Source: Sipunculus nudus (lineage: Eukaryota > Annelida > Sipuncula > Golfingiida > Sipunculidae). Taken from it: DNA of 64,000 nucleotides. A program made the translations under genes and the position numbers. The notes beneath the pieces were generated by a model. That model was given only the letters and a program-made list of their open reading frames with translations, did not search any database and was not told the DNA's origin. Position 1 is the first letter of the stretch. The number at the start of each line of letters is the position of its first letter. The stretch is taken from the NCBI GenBank assembly GCA_026874595.1, contig CM049315.1:8306664-8370663 (forward strand), written 5' to 3'. This document shows, piece after piece, positions 36,791 to 48,491 of the stretch.

Positions 36791-38900
36791 ATGCTTAAGG
36801 CAGGTCTTGATTTTCATCTTTGACCATCCTGTGCATATGTTTTAACAATAATGCTTGTCCAAATGACCGTGACAAAGGTTCGATACTTCTTACCCTAAGA
36901 CTGTGTTAAACTGTATTCCAGCTGCGTGTACTTTAGACTTCCCATCTTCTATCCCTATTTTGGTGGGCCGTACTGTATCATCCCAGCATATTATTATTAA
37001 TTTATCCTCCTCGGTAGTTGAGAAGTCCAAAAAGTATGTTAATAAATTTAGTTCTCGTATTTCGGTTCGATTCTAATAAAAATTTCATGTTTATATATTA
37101 ACATTTTAAAAATAAGTTAGGTATCTGTTGTACATTGGAAAGAGAAGAATGAAAAGAAATTGATAAATGAGTTTACTTTTTAAAATGTTTCATCAATTTT
37201 TTATATGAGTATTATTTTTTATCTCATTATTGAGGGTTTTTAATTTTCCTTTTTATCAAAAAGAGGCAGTAAAATTAATTTCGTTCTCTGGCAGGTTAGT
37301 GCAACATTTTAACCGCTAGATGACACTACCTGTGTTTGCCAAGGCGTTTAATTATGCTACTGTGAGGGCCTCTCGGGGGCTGCGGCGCTTGAGATGATTG
37401 ACTACCCGTTCGGGCTTGATATTTTGGGTCACTCTCGCACATTTATGAATATGTATATTTTTTTTCATAAACCAAAGACAATCTCTCTCTGCAGTCGGCC
37501 TAACTGCTGAAACCGTGAAAAAAGTAATTCTTATCCAACTGCCTATTTACATATATATACATTGTAATTGTAAAGATGATCATGTAGCTTTATTTTCGAT
37601 AAACATATTTTATAGATATCTAGACCTTTGCGTATAAATGAGTGTTTAACTGTTTGTGCGCGTGAAAAAAAATGTTCTATGCTTAAACCTATTTGGCGTA
37701 ATTTAATGTACGGTAATCGAGTCATTGCATAGGCCTATATGGTTTTATGTCCCATGGGCCTATGGTTATATATGTTATGACTATTTAAACGGCATTAAGT
37801 TAAACAAATAATTATTTCCCAACGCAAAAAGTAGGGTGAGCTTGCCTTAAATTTAAATTTCGTTGGCGCAACAATGTCATTAGGCCTATATCAATGGTCA
37901 TAGGAATAAGAGACAGCTGGTAGGTCTTCTTCTGTAAATGGCCGAACAAAATAATAAAAACTTCTGTTCTTCTTGCTATTTTTAGGATCTGTTTAGTAGT
38001 AGTGCGTTGGCGTCTTAATTATACAATAACATTCATCGAGATCTATGCATGGTGTCATGCACTTAAAAAAAATTTTATCACGTTTTACTGACCCCACGGA
38101 GGTCATATACCGAACTCGCCCGCCGCGTTTGTATGATTTTCGCCATTCTGAAGAGTATGCAGGAAATCTGCTGGTTTTCTAAGGTTAGGTCCTTCATATT
38201 TATTTAAATTTACACGATTGATTCACATTTTCCTTTGTTTAAAAATGGTTCAACCACTGCATGATACATTACATCACCGACGTTTAGAATATATATAATT
38301 ATATAATTCCTGCGACCCCCCCTCACGTGACCTGTTATGCTTGAGTGCACATGTACCGGGTCGCAGCAATTCCAGGTGGCTTCGTGCGACCTGTGTTGGC
38401 CAAGCGTGGTCGCACACGGTCGCACGAAGCCGGGGCCTTACAGGCGGGCGGGGAACTCACCTACTAATGTAATTTGTGATAGATGGAAAGAAAATGTTAA
38501 CGAAATTCGACTCGTGAGTGGTATACATTGTGCATTTCATTCCAAATTAATAACAAACATGCATCTATTTGTGATAATTATTTTTTCATTACAGCACTCG
38601 CACACATTCTTTCATTGCAACGCAACATAAAGGCATTATTGACAACTGAAAAGATTTTATTTGTAAAATTGAAATTCATAATATATACACAATAGGGCCT
38701 AAGTATATACAATAGTATTCTAATTCTACTTTCACAATATATACATACAACAGAAACTGTCCATGAAACAAAACTTGTAACCAAATGCACAAATATCATT
38801 TTAACAGTGAGTGGAAACAGCAACAATGTTGGCCATGAATTATACACATTAAGCATACATACAGACTAAAACATAAAAAAGTTTTAAAACACAGAGTACT
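36791..38900. other. Unique-looking DNA with one dispersed repeat and one hairpin
   Basis: 37,830-37,965 (GTGAGCTTGCCTTAAATTTAA ... GAACAAAATAATAAAAA) recurs in the same orientation at 47,325-47,468. A 14-bp perfect stem (GGCTTCGTGCGACC, 38,378-38,391, with 38,418-38,431) has a 26-base loop. No gene recognised. Confidence 0.5.
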
Positions 38901-38920
38901 AAAATAGTATACACATAAAC

Positions 38921-38926
38921 TTTATT
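38921..38926 (-). terminator. Polyadenylation signal AATAAA
   Basis: About 55 bases past the TAA that ends the PHD reading frame on the minus strand. Confidence 0.5.
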
Positions 38927-38980
38927 GAAAATGAGATGGCACACGCATGCATAAGACACTGAGGTACTTCTACAAACTTA

Positions 38981-40775
38981 TTAAATTGGAGGAATTTTAC
39001 ATTTGTAACTGCAGAAATAAGATAAATCTGGATTTTCAAAATATTTCAAGTCAATATGTTTACAACTTTGATGGTACCATTCTGAACATCCATCGCACTG
39101 AACCATGTCTCTACACGGATAACCATAATAGCTTTTTTCTGAATACAACTGCCTACAAATGCAAAATACTTCTATATTTTCAATCCTTTCTTTCGATTTA
39201 GGGACAATACTAATATTACTTTGGGGAAATTCTGTGAGTCGGCCTTTCTCAAAACAACTAGCTAGGTGATTGCGCAGTGAACCTTGGACAATGTTGCATT
39301 GACTGGGATCACTCCCATGAGCTAAAAGAAGTAGCAAAGGCGACAGCAAATAGACCACAATCGCTGCTGCCCTCCTGTATTTGCACCGAATGTGATTGTA
39401 TAGTTACAGTTGGAGATGTTGCCTTTACTATTGCGCAGATTTGCTCAAATGTGTCTTTAGGAATTTCTTGATCGATGGAATTATATAATGAAACATGATT
39501 TTGAGCGGTGTTTAGAGTAGAAATAGTGACCCAATGTTTGTACCTGCCGCAGTGAATTATCTGAATCATGTTTTTACTTAAATTTTTAAATGACTTATTT
39601 TGTGCCAAAACTGGATCTTGTAAACCGTTAATATGTGGAAATTGTTGTTTTAAAATAATTTGAGCAGCGTTCATATGTGTATCAGTTAAGCAATTATCAG
39701 GGCCTAAAAGAATATCCTTATCTGTATAAGTGAGTTTTGGTGCAGAAATCCAGAGGTTTGAATTAAGTTTTCTTTTTTTTCGTGTATTACAATTGCTTTT
39801 AACTTCGTTTTTACCTGAAAACACTGTAAATGATTTTTTTGTTCCTTTTGGGCGTCCCCTACGTCTTTTAATATTTGTTAAAGTGAGCGTGTTGCCCAGT
39901 TCTTCAGTGCATACCTTTTTATCAAGGCCATCACATGTTACTCTTATGTTACCCAACTGAGGTGTTTCAGGCTCTGTTTGCAAAGTGGTTCTAGTCAAAT
40001 CTGGCAGTTCGTCATTTTCAGTGTTAATATGATAAAATTTGGTTGTGTCCGAAACAATATGGTCAGATTCTGTTTTCAATGGTTGTGGGCATTCAGCTTT
40101 TTCTGTTTTATCTGGTACGTCTGATATTTTACCCGTGCTCTCAAAGCTTAAGTGAACTTCTTTATTTAACCGCCACTCCCTTAAAAAAACTTCTAATATT
40201 TTAGTTTTGGAGAAAAATTCTTCCTCGCCACATGTGGAAAGGAAAGATGCTAAATCCTTTGTAGTTTTAGCAGCTCTTACAAATTTTTCATTTTGGGATA
40301 AAATGTTCTTTTTTTGTTTTTTATTTTTTACTGGGGGTAAAACGGGTTGATCAAATATTGGCATATCTTGTTCAATTAATTTTTCATTGTTTTCTTTTTT
40401 CCATCGAACAGGAATAAGTTCTGCACTGAAATGGGGCATATCATTGTCTTTTCTTGCTCTAAATATGTGCCTACAAGGCAACTTGAACTGGTACCAAAAT
40501 CTACAGGTACACTGGGTAGCATCTATGTTTACCTTGCATATGGTTTCATTTTTAACAAAAAACTCAAAGCTATTATCTGTCTTGATGATCGACCCTGCAA
40601 TTTTTTCGGACTTCTCAATTTCGGGATTAATATGCAATACTCCTTGTTTTGTACATACATGAGCTATTTGGACATGCAAATCATCCACTTGTCGGGAATC
40701 CAGACTTACTTTCGAAAGCCGAATGATCGATTGGACCGCCGAATATCTAATTAATTTAGCATTTGTTTTGTAACA
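38981..40775 (-). pseudogene. SWIM / AT-hook / Ulp1-like protease / PHD protein, C-terminal portion with one frameshift
   Basis: This looks like the C-terminal part of a transposon-derived protein. The first frame (to 39,309) holds a SWIM zinc finger (CTCRFWYQFKLPCRH), a long linker, an AT-hook (RRRGRPKGTKKS) and a C48/Ulp1-like cysteine protease module: His in KHWVTIS, acidic residue in LYNSIDQ, Gln and nucleophile Cys in QEGSSDCGLFAVAFA. A one-base shift near 39,330 moves the frame into LAHGSDPSQ... and then a PHD finger (FCICRQ, QCDGCSEWYHQSCKH, FCSYKC), ending in TAA at 38,981. SWIM fingers usually follow MULE-type DDE domains, but no DDE is seen upstream. The frame is closed by a TAG at 40,776-40,778 that follows a poly-T tract and could be a 3' splice site. 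A single sequencing error would make the coding part intact. Confidence 0.7.
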
Positions 40776-41511
40776 CTATTCGTATTGTGATAAAAAAAAA
40801 ACCAGTATTAGATAACTTTTATTAAAAATAAAAATATATACAAGAGAACACATTAAGGGCCAAGACATAGAGAGTTATTACAGATCACATATATTTACAA
40901 AGGCAATATACTTCATATACCAAAAAATTATACAAAATATGCAAATTGTCCGATGTAATTTACATCATGTTAAAACCTAAAGAACTCTGTGATTTGCTAC
41001 TGTTTTGCTTTCCACTCATGATTGAATTGTGACATGATTCGAAATTTGCTGGTCTTTTATAGAAGAGAGGTTTTGACAAGACATAATGAACATAAGGGGT
41101 TAATAATGTAAGTTAATATCAGAGCCTTTGACAATTCTATTATCATCATCAAAGTATCATCAAAGAAACAAACCATGGGACAGCTAGCACACAAAGTTTG
41201 TTTGAAAAACTAGCACACAAAGTTTGTTTGACAAACAAACTCAAGCTAATTAAAGGTTGTTCTCGTGATCAAGGTGTTTAATATGCGTGACGTATTTTTA
41301 ACCTACCATTGTTAACCCACGTTAAAGAGATGTGTGCTGTGACCGTATCGAACTGCATCACCGAGCACAGGGTAATTAAGGTCCTTTGTACACATATGCA
41401 CCTGCAGTTATCACAGCGGCTACTTTTGAAGTTCCGGTCTATGGTTATTATTGGGATAACACAAACACAACTCACCGACAAATTGAAGTACTTGCATTAA
41501 GCGTGAGTTTT
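40776..41511. other. No gene recognised upstream of the SWIM frame
   Basis: AT-rich. A 29-bp sequence (CTAGCACACAAAGTTTGTTTG) is directly repeated at ~41,186 and ~41,211. Minus-strand TATAAAAG near 41,055-41,062 has no matching long frame. Confidence 0.4.
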
Positions 41512-41784
41512 CTACCTTTCTTCCCACATTTTCTCTTGCGTTAATCGGAAGTTTGCGATTATGAGGCTTCCGATTATGCGGCGCATTTTTAATGATAACA
41601 TATAAGAAATTGTTTTGGTTTTCAGAATTTCTTGCAAATAAGCGGCATTTTCTGTTAACCGACTTGCAAATAAGTGGCGTCGTTTGTACATGGTAGACAG
41701 TGAACTTTGCCTAAATGCAACTTCGGTTAATTGCAGCACATTCGCTTGACAAAAGCCTCTTGCAATTAAGCGGCTTCGTCTGTA

Positions 41785-41786
<2 letters not shown>
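41512..41786. repeat. Short interspersed (A/T)AAG(C/T)GGC words
   Basis: CAAATAAG(C/T)GGC, GATTATG(C/A)GGC and CAATTAAGCGGC occur five or six times in 230 bp. Origin unknown. Confidence 0.5.

Positions 41787-41838
<52 letters not shown>
41787..41838. repeat. (TA)n microsatellite
   Basis: Uninterrupted TA run. Confidence 0.95.
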
Positions 41839-41841
<3 letters not shown>

Positions 41842-41929
41842 GCCTATATGCCTTTATTAGTTAAATAAATTGTTTCTTTGATAAGGCCTGTACTCTAAAA
41901 AAATACTTGGCCTGCACATGCATCTTTTT

Positions 41930-42835
41930 TTTTTGCTCGGCTGTAGCTATAGCGATATCACTCTTCGTCCGGCGTCCGTCCGTCTGTCTGTCCGTTTGTC
42001 TGTCCGTTAACCAGGCACAAATCGTAACCGCTAGTTCCTGAATCTTCTAACTTCATATCCAGGGACGTTCATGAAAAATCTCCATGAACCTGAAATTAGG
42101 TCTCTGTTAACCATATCATCTGAGCTATTGGGCTCCGAAGTACCCCCCCCCCCCCCCCAAAGAATAATGGAAAAATTTGATACAAAACTCAAGTATCTCA
42201 ACAACTATAGCATTGATCACTATATATGATTCTTTGTAACGATATTGCTCATCGAATGTTTCATCAGTTTCTGCAGTCTGATGGCACCAACTGTATTTTT
42301 TCGAATTTACGATTTTTTCTCTATTTTTGAGACCTCATAAGATGCAGTTACTGTAAACAGGGTACAAATCGTAACAACTGGACTTGGAATCTTCTCTCTT
42401 GACATGCAGGGAGGCTCATGATAATTCTCCATGGAAACCTGAAATTAGGTCTCCATACTCGTATCCTTTAAGCTATGCATGGGGCCCGAAGTCCCACCCC
42501 CCCCCCCCCCCCACCCCCCGAAAAAATATTAATGGAAAATTTGATTCAAAAGCTGAAGTAACTGAAGTAACTATTGCATTGATCACCATGATTCTTTCCA
42601 TGGATATTGATCATTGAGAGTTTCATCAGTTTCTGCAGACTGGTGGCGCCAACTGTAAGCCCCTATTTTTTTTTATTTTTTACGATTTTCTTTCTCTATG
42701 TTTTGAGACCTCAAAAGATGCAGTCACAAATTGTAACCTTTGGTCAAAGAATCTTCCAACTTGACATCCATGGAGGTCCGCGAAAAATATCCTTGGAAAC
42801 CTTAAATTAGGTCTTTGTTACCCATATTTTTGTGG
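41930..42835 (-). repeat. Array B copy, reverse orientation, with poly-C runs
   Basis: Begins with the AGCTATAGCGAT ... CCGTCCGTCTGTCTGTCC terminus and contains about three units (CTGATGGCACCAACTGTAT, CTGGTGGCGCCAACTGTAA). Poly-C runs near 42,143-42,158 and 42,497-42,518. Confidence 0.85.
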
Positions 42836-42841
42836 ACCTTT

Positions 42842-45800
42842 TAGTGGGTGGGTTAAGTGCATAAAATAGGCTGTTGACTTCAAGTCATGATGCAAAGGTC
42901 CCCTTTGGCAAAGAAGTACCATAGGGTCATAGGAATAAATTTATCCAAAGACACAAGTAATCTCCCTTAGTATGTGAAAAATATGCAAATTATTCAAAAT
43001 GGCCGTGAAAATACTCCAAACCTCATATGTTTGCTTCTGTTACAGCTATAATGACAAATTTTGTGTCAAAATATACATTTTTGTGGTCAAGAAAGCCAAT
43101 GGAATAGGTTTCAAGATTGAGAAAACAACAGTTTTCTCCTTACCATGAAAATCTCGGGTAAAACAGGCACATTTCATTAAATATCATTGTTTTTCCTTCG
43201 TCATGGTAACCTGAGACACTTCTAATCTATGTGCTTAGCATAGGGAGGTATTAAACAGTTGTGAATAGAACCTGTAGACGAACACAATCCTCAATCGACA
43301 TACATAGAGCATAAACCACAGCAAATTTAATGCATTAACTAGAGAATTACTGGTATGTGACACTTACTTAATTTTTAGGCAATACAATAAGGCTATACGG
43401 TTAGCTGAGATATACGGTTTGTTCTTTATTTAAAAATACCCGAGTGAAATACGCACATTCTTGGTCTTGCATCAATATTTCCACACATGGTTTTATAAGT
43501 CGATACACATCGCTCTATATAAAACCAGCAAAATACATTAAGTCTTGGTTGCGGGTTTTCCGCATATAATGTCAGTCCATGTAATACATTATCTGGGTAA
43601 TATGGCTTAAAATGACCTTTCTCGACAGTACAGCATGTACATGATCAATGCTGAAAGCACAAAGGCCATCAGTCATTGACACTCTTGGTGTTTATGCTTT
43701 GCCAATTAGTTTAGGGTTTTATAGGGAACTATCCTTAAAACTTGGTTCACATTTCTATTTGTTACAAGGGAACTGAAAGAATTAGATGTCTTATATTTTA
43801 GTTGTGGATGAAATGATTGTTGAAGTAATCGTGGCAGTCCTGACTTTTCAGGATGTGGTGCAGGTTATAACAAAGAATCCAGTATTGTTCACAAATACTG
43901 CAATAATGCCACTGATTACCAACATGTTAATTATGCAAAAATAAAGACTTGCAACCAAAGTATAAGGACAGCAAGAAGGCGAGATGCAAAGTCCGCCTAA
44001 CAGGCTTTACCTCTAACTTCCGTGCTATATGACCTTTTGCACCAGTCAAAACAGAAAAGCAGAAAGTGTTGAATGTGGTATCTAAATGTAATTCAATAAA
44101 GTTTAGAGTTTGATAAATTGTAACTTTATTACTTTACATGGAATGTGCAAATTGTTATAATAACGTATGCTAGGCACTCCCCATGGTAGAGATGGCTGCT
44201 TTTATTAGTCTATAGAGCCAGAGGACCCGGAGAAATTACTGAACTGGATAGGGCCAATATCGCAATATATTCTCATTGCTGTCCTTGGAATTGAAGCCGG
44301 GTATAGCCAGCACAGAGATCAAAGTCTATTACCACTCGACTCCTCTGTTCCATGTTCTTAGTGATAAGATCTTTTTTTACAAAAACATTGTGTCCAAAGA
44401 CGTTTCTTTCCATTGCCTAAAATCAGCCATAATCCTCCGGCAAAAGGATTTCACATGTTCTCCCTTAGGATCCAGTCACCTCCTGGTCCACATATGTTCT
44501 TGGTGTCCAATGTCCATTGGGAAGAAAATAATTTACATCTCAGTAAGATCCAAATTGAAGAAGCATGGTATTGTCTTTCGTCAGATAAAAGAGATTAAAA
44601 CACTAATTAACTTATATCACGCAAAAATTCCATCTTAAAAGTGGAAATGCACAAGTCGTGGAAATGCATAAGTGAGAATAATATCTCATTAACCTTAACA
44701 ATACTCCGAACAGACCTAGCAAATTAAGCTATCAATACCTGGGAGCATACAGGTTTTCAGCACCTACACCAAGAAAACAACCCCTTTAGATCCATCAGTG
44801 GAAAAAAAATTTTTATAGAGGGTTGTAAAGCTGACCATTTGTCAATAATTCTCCAAAGTTAGGTAGTCTCCGATGAACTTATATAGCAACTCCTTTTCAG
44901 TCATGTCGCACCAGCAGCCTCTGTTCCTCTGAATGTATAACCTTTTCAGGCATGGGCGACGTTGATATTTAACAGCATCTGCGACTGTCATGTTACTTGT
45001 CTCTGACCTTTTCAGCGAATTCTCTCACATTTCCAATCAAACAAATAATCTACTTTTCTTTCAGAAAAAAATAATCTTGCTATTAAGTTAAATAAAATGT
45101 GCATGTTATACTTTTACAGTTGGTCACCAGTAACCTGAAAAAGGGGCTAAAATTGCTTTGACGTCAGCAAGATATGCCACATATATCACTAAAAAGGGGA
45201 AAGACCTATAACATTAACAGTACTGAACATTTTATTCAACCTATTAGCAAGATGTAGGTTTTCCTTCATTTATGCTGTTGTACCACGATGTGATGATTCC
45301 TAGGCATACAATTCATTAGTTTTAATTGAAGTGCAATGCCCCAGGGTCACCCGCCGATATTCTGCAGATAAATTTGGCAAGTAGGGCAATTCAAGGTCAC
45401 CTTCGGGTTTTTAGGGAGATTTCTATGATTGTAATACATGTTGTGCTTGCTATTTTGAATATCAATGGATATCAGGCAGTTATTTAGGTTCATTATAAAT
45501 ATTAATAAATACCAAAGTCCAGGAATCACTCCAACTTCATGGAGTTCTGTCACGGGAATGTCTTTCCATTCCCGTGTTAACTGGTCCTCTGTTTTTTTAC
45601 AAAGTAAAACCCATGCATGTTGTGCGGTCGAGAAGGGTCAGTTATACCGTATTACCCAGATAATGTATTTAATGAACTGACAGTGCAGGCAGAAAAACAA
45701 CAACCCAAGCCTTAGGGCCGATGAATTTTTGCTGGTTATAGATCATCGTGTGTGGGTTTATTGAACTGTGTGTGTACTGACTAAACTAAAAGTAATTCTC

Positions 45801-46216
45801 TAGTTAATGCATTACATTTGCTGTGGTTTTATGCTCTATGGGGTCTATTCAGGGTCTATTCACAACTGTTAATACCTCCCTATGCTAAGCACATAGATTA
45901 GAAGTGTCTCAGGTTACCATGATGGAAGAAAATCATTGATATTTTCAGAAATGTACCCCAGATTTTTCATGGTAAGGAGTTACTATTGTTTTCTCAATCT
46001 TGAAACCTATTTCACTAGATTCCGTGACCACAAATATGTATATTTTGACACAAAATTTGTCATTATAGCTGTAACAGATACATATATTTCACATACTAAG
46101 GGAGATCTAACTTGTGTCTTTAGATAAATTTATTCCTATGACCCTAAGGTACTTTTATGCCAAGGGGAACCTTTGCATCATGACTTGAAGTCAAAAGTCA
46201 CTTAACCCACCTACTA
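42842..46216. mobile_element. TIR element with ~700-850-bp inverted repeats, 3.4 kb
   Basis: Ends TAGTGGGTGGGTTAAGTG and its inverse CTTAACCCACCTACTA. TIRs run to ~43,690 on the left and from ~45,560 on the right, with many shared blocks (TTCAAGTCATGATGCAAAGGT, CACTTCTAATCTATGTGCTTA). If TA is the target duplication, the true end is GTGGGTGGG / CCCACCTAC. The 1.9-kb interior has no convincing gene; a 120-codon frame at 44,276-44,638 has no recognisable motif. Confidence 0.8.
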
Positions 46217-46309
46217 TTATATATTCTAAGAGTTTTGGGGTATGTTTGAGCACCCCAGACATAATGCAAAATACACATAAATTACCAGAACCCTTCAGGA
46301 AAGACTGGT

Positions 46310-46780
46310 TGGATTGTCATCAGATTTGGTTTGCTTATGGGTCCTGATGGACTTCAGCTAATACGCATGTACGATGATGCCACCTACTTTATCTTAATTA
46401 GTTGCCTGTGCAGGACATAGTCAACATGTCAGTCGGCTCACCATCAGGACCATTGGGTCACTTGTTAGTCAGATTTAATTATTTACCCTTAGGTTTTGGT
46501 TAAACCGGGAAGGGGCTGTTTTACCATAAACACTCAATGTGTCCTTGTTTTTTCAGTGGGCCATATCCTCGATTACCCCCACCTCTCCCCTGTGCGCCCG
46601 CCATCTGGGCCATATTTAATATACATGGGTGTGCTTATGGGTCTTGATGATTTTAACCTAATATGCATGAATGATGATGCCTATTACCTTATTTTAATTA
46701 GCTGCCTGTGCAAAGACATATTGTCAATATGTCAGTCGGCTAAGCGTCATGACTCATGGGTCACTTGTTTATATGCCCTC
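46310..46780 (+). repeat. ~295-bp spaced direct duplication
   Basis: GCTTATGGGTC(C/T)TGATG ... ATGTCAGTCGGCT ... GGGTCACTTGTT occurs at ~46,332-46,470 and ~46,632-46,770. Confidence 0.75.
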
Positions 46781-47549
46781 TGATGTAAAAAAAAAATAAA
46801 TAAAAGTGATTGCATGACGAGTAATTTATTGGGGGCTTCTGTGTTGTAGTACCATGCACTCGCATGACTGACAGATTGTGTTACCGAGTGAGGGAAGTTA
46901 TTCAAAATCTCTAATGTTAATATGTTTCATTATTAATATTTATTAGAATACATAATGTTATTATGATTTAAGCCCCCAGTATTATTCTGTTTAACTTGTG
47001 TACTTGCAGATATTCTTTTACTACATGCACTCTAGTTTAGAACAGACCGAGTTTTTAATTTGTTGCAAATTATTCCACAATAGATCGAAAGTACATATAC
47101 CATTTTAATTTTATAGGCCTACTTCTTTTCACTTTCAAGTACATATATAAAAAGAAAGAAGGCGGCTTGTTATTTCCTTCTTCCTTTTAAAAGAATTACA
47201 TTTAATTCAAATTACTCAGATATATTTATATGTGTATGAGGGTGTGTGTAACCGGACACATAACAGCGTTTCTAAAGGCCTTGCTAGTGAAACTTACTTT
47301 ATTAGCAAAGCGGTACAGAAAGTGGGGCGAGCTTGCCTTAAATTTAAGTATCGTTGGCGCAACAATGCTTTTCAATTAATTGTCAATGATCTTAGGAATA
47401 AGAGACGTACAGCTATATATATATAGTAGGCCTTCTTCTAAAAATGGCTGAACAAAATAATAAAAAACATCTGTTCATCTACAGGGCCTCCGAGAGGATT
47501 CTTTAAAGGCGGTACAAAAACATTGCCGGGCCCCTGCCCCTCCCAGCAC

Positions 47550-47613
<64 letters not shown>

Positions 47614-48039
47614 TGAAAAACTATGAAAAGACGGTTTATTTGGGAATACACGTCATGAAAATCCCACAAAAAAATCAAATTTAAAAATATGCGTGGCACA
47701 TATTAAAATTAATTATACGTGACCAATAGGTCAATTGCCTATTGTGCAGCTGATGAGCACAAGTTGCCTTATTTGTGACACGTAACTGAGAACATTTGAT
47801 TGAAAGCACCACATAAGAATATAGAAAAGAAATACAAAAAGTCCAAAAGAGTCTAAGGATCTAAATAACAGAGCAGTTTGATTGTCCAAATGTTGCATGC
47901 TGATGGGGATATGGAGTTAATGGGAATGAGGATATAAATTTCAATATGTATCATAGCTTTAAGGAAATAGAAACATGAAATGTAGCCGAGGCCACATACG
48001 GTATAACCTAGCCGATAAAACTGTCCATATAGTCCAGTT
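46781..48039. other. Intergenic DNA with a dispersed repeat and microsatellites
   Basis: 47,325-47,468 matches 37,830-37,965. (ATT)n then (AT)n at ~47,550-47,615. No gene. Confidence 0.6.
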
Positions 48040-48445
48040 GGAAATAGGGGTCATCATGCACCCCCCTGAAATATACTTCTAATTGGTGTTTCTATATTGC
48101 AAAAAATGTGTAGAAAATGATTAGCTATGTTAAAAAGTTGTCCGGATGTCCCACATATGATTTTTATGCAAATTAGTGCCGCCATTACCGAAAAATCTAT
48201 TATTCGCTATATCTCAGCCTGTAATGCAGATAACTCAACAAATAAGGTGTCTAGGCCCATGTTTTCATGGTTAAAGATTGTGATAAAACTACTCTTGAAG
48301 TAACAGCATGTGTCCATGTCATCTTAGTATGCAAATAATTCAGTGCTGTTATAACCAAAAAAAATCTATTCTTTATTATATCCCAGCTGATATTGCAGAT
48401 CAGTGAACAAATGAACTGTCGAAGTGACCACACTTTGTCTTTATT
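48040..48445 (+). repeat. Left TIR of the 6.2-kb transposon
   Basis: Inverted match to the right end, with sub-repeats near 48,166-48,330 and 48,335-48,420. Confidence 0.85.
48440..48445 (-). terminator. Polyadenylation signal AATAAA
   Basis: 47 bases beyond the stop codon of the transposon gene, at the inner edge of the TIR. Confidence 0.6.
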
Positions 48446-48491
48446 ATTTTAAATAAGCAGTCAAGTGATGGGCTCTCTACTATCAGATCCA

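Noticed and set aside
40776-40778. A further TAG, as readthrough, upstream of the SWIM frame
   Set aside because: It follows a poly-T tract and ends in AG like a 3' splice site, and the codons beyond it have no family resemblance.
44276-44638. 120-codon frame inside the 42.8-46.2 kb element as a transposase
   Set aside because: No DDE or zinc motif, and no supporting splice sites or flanking coding sequence.
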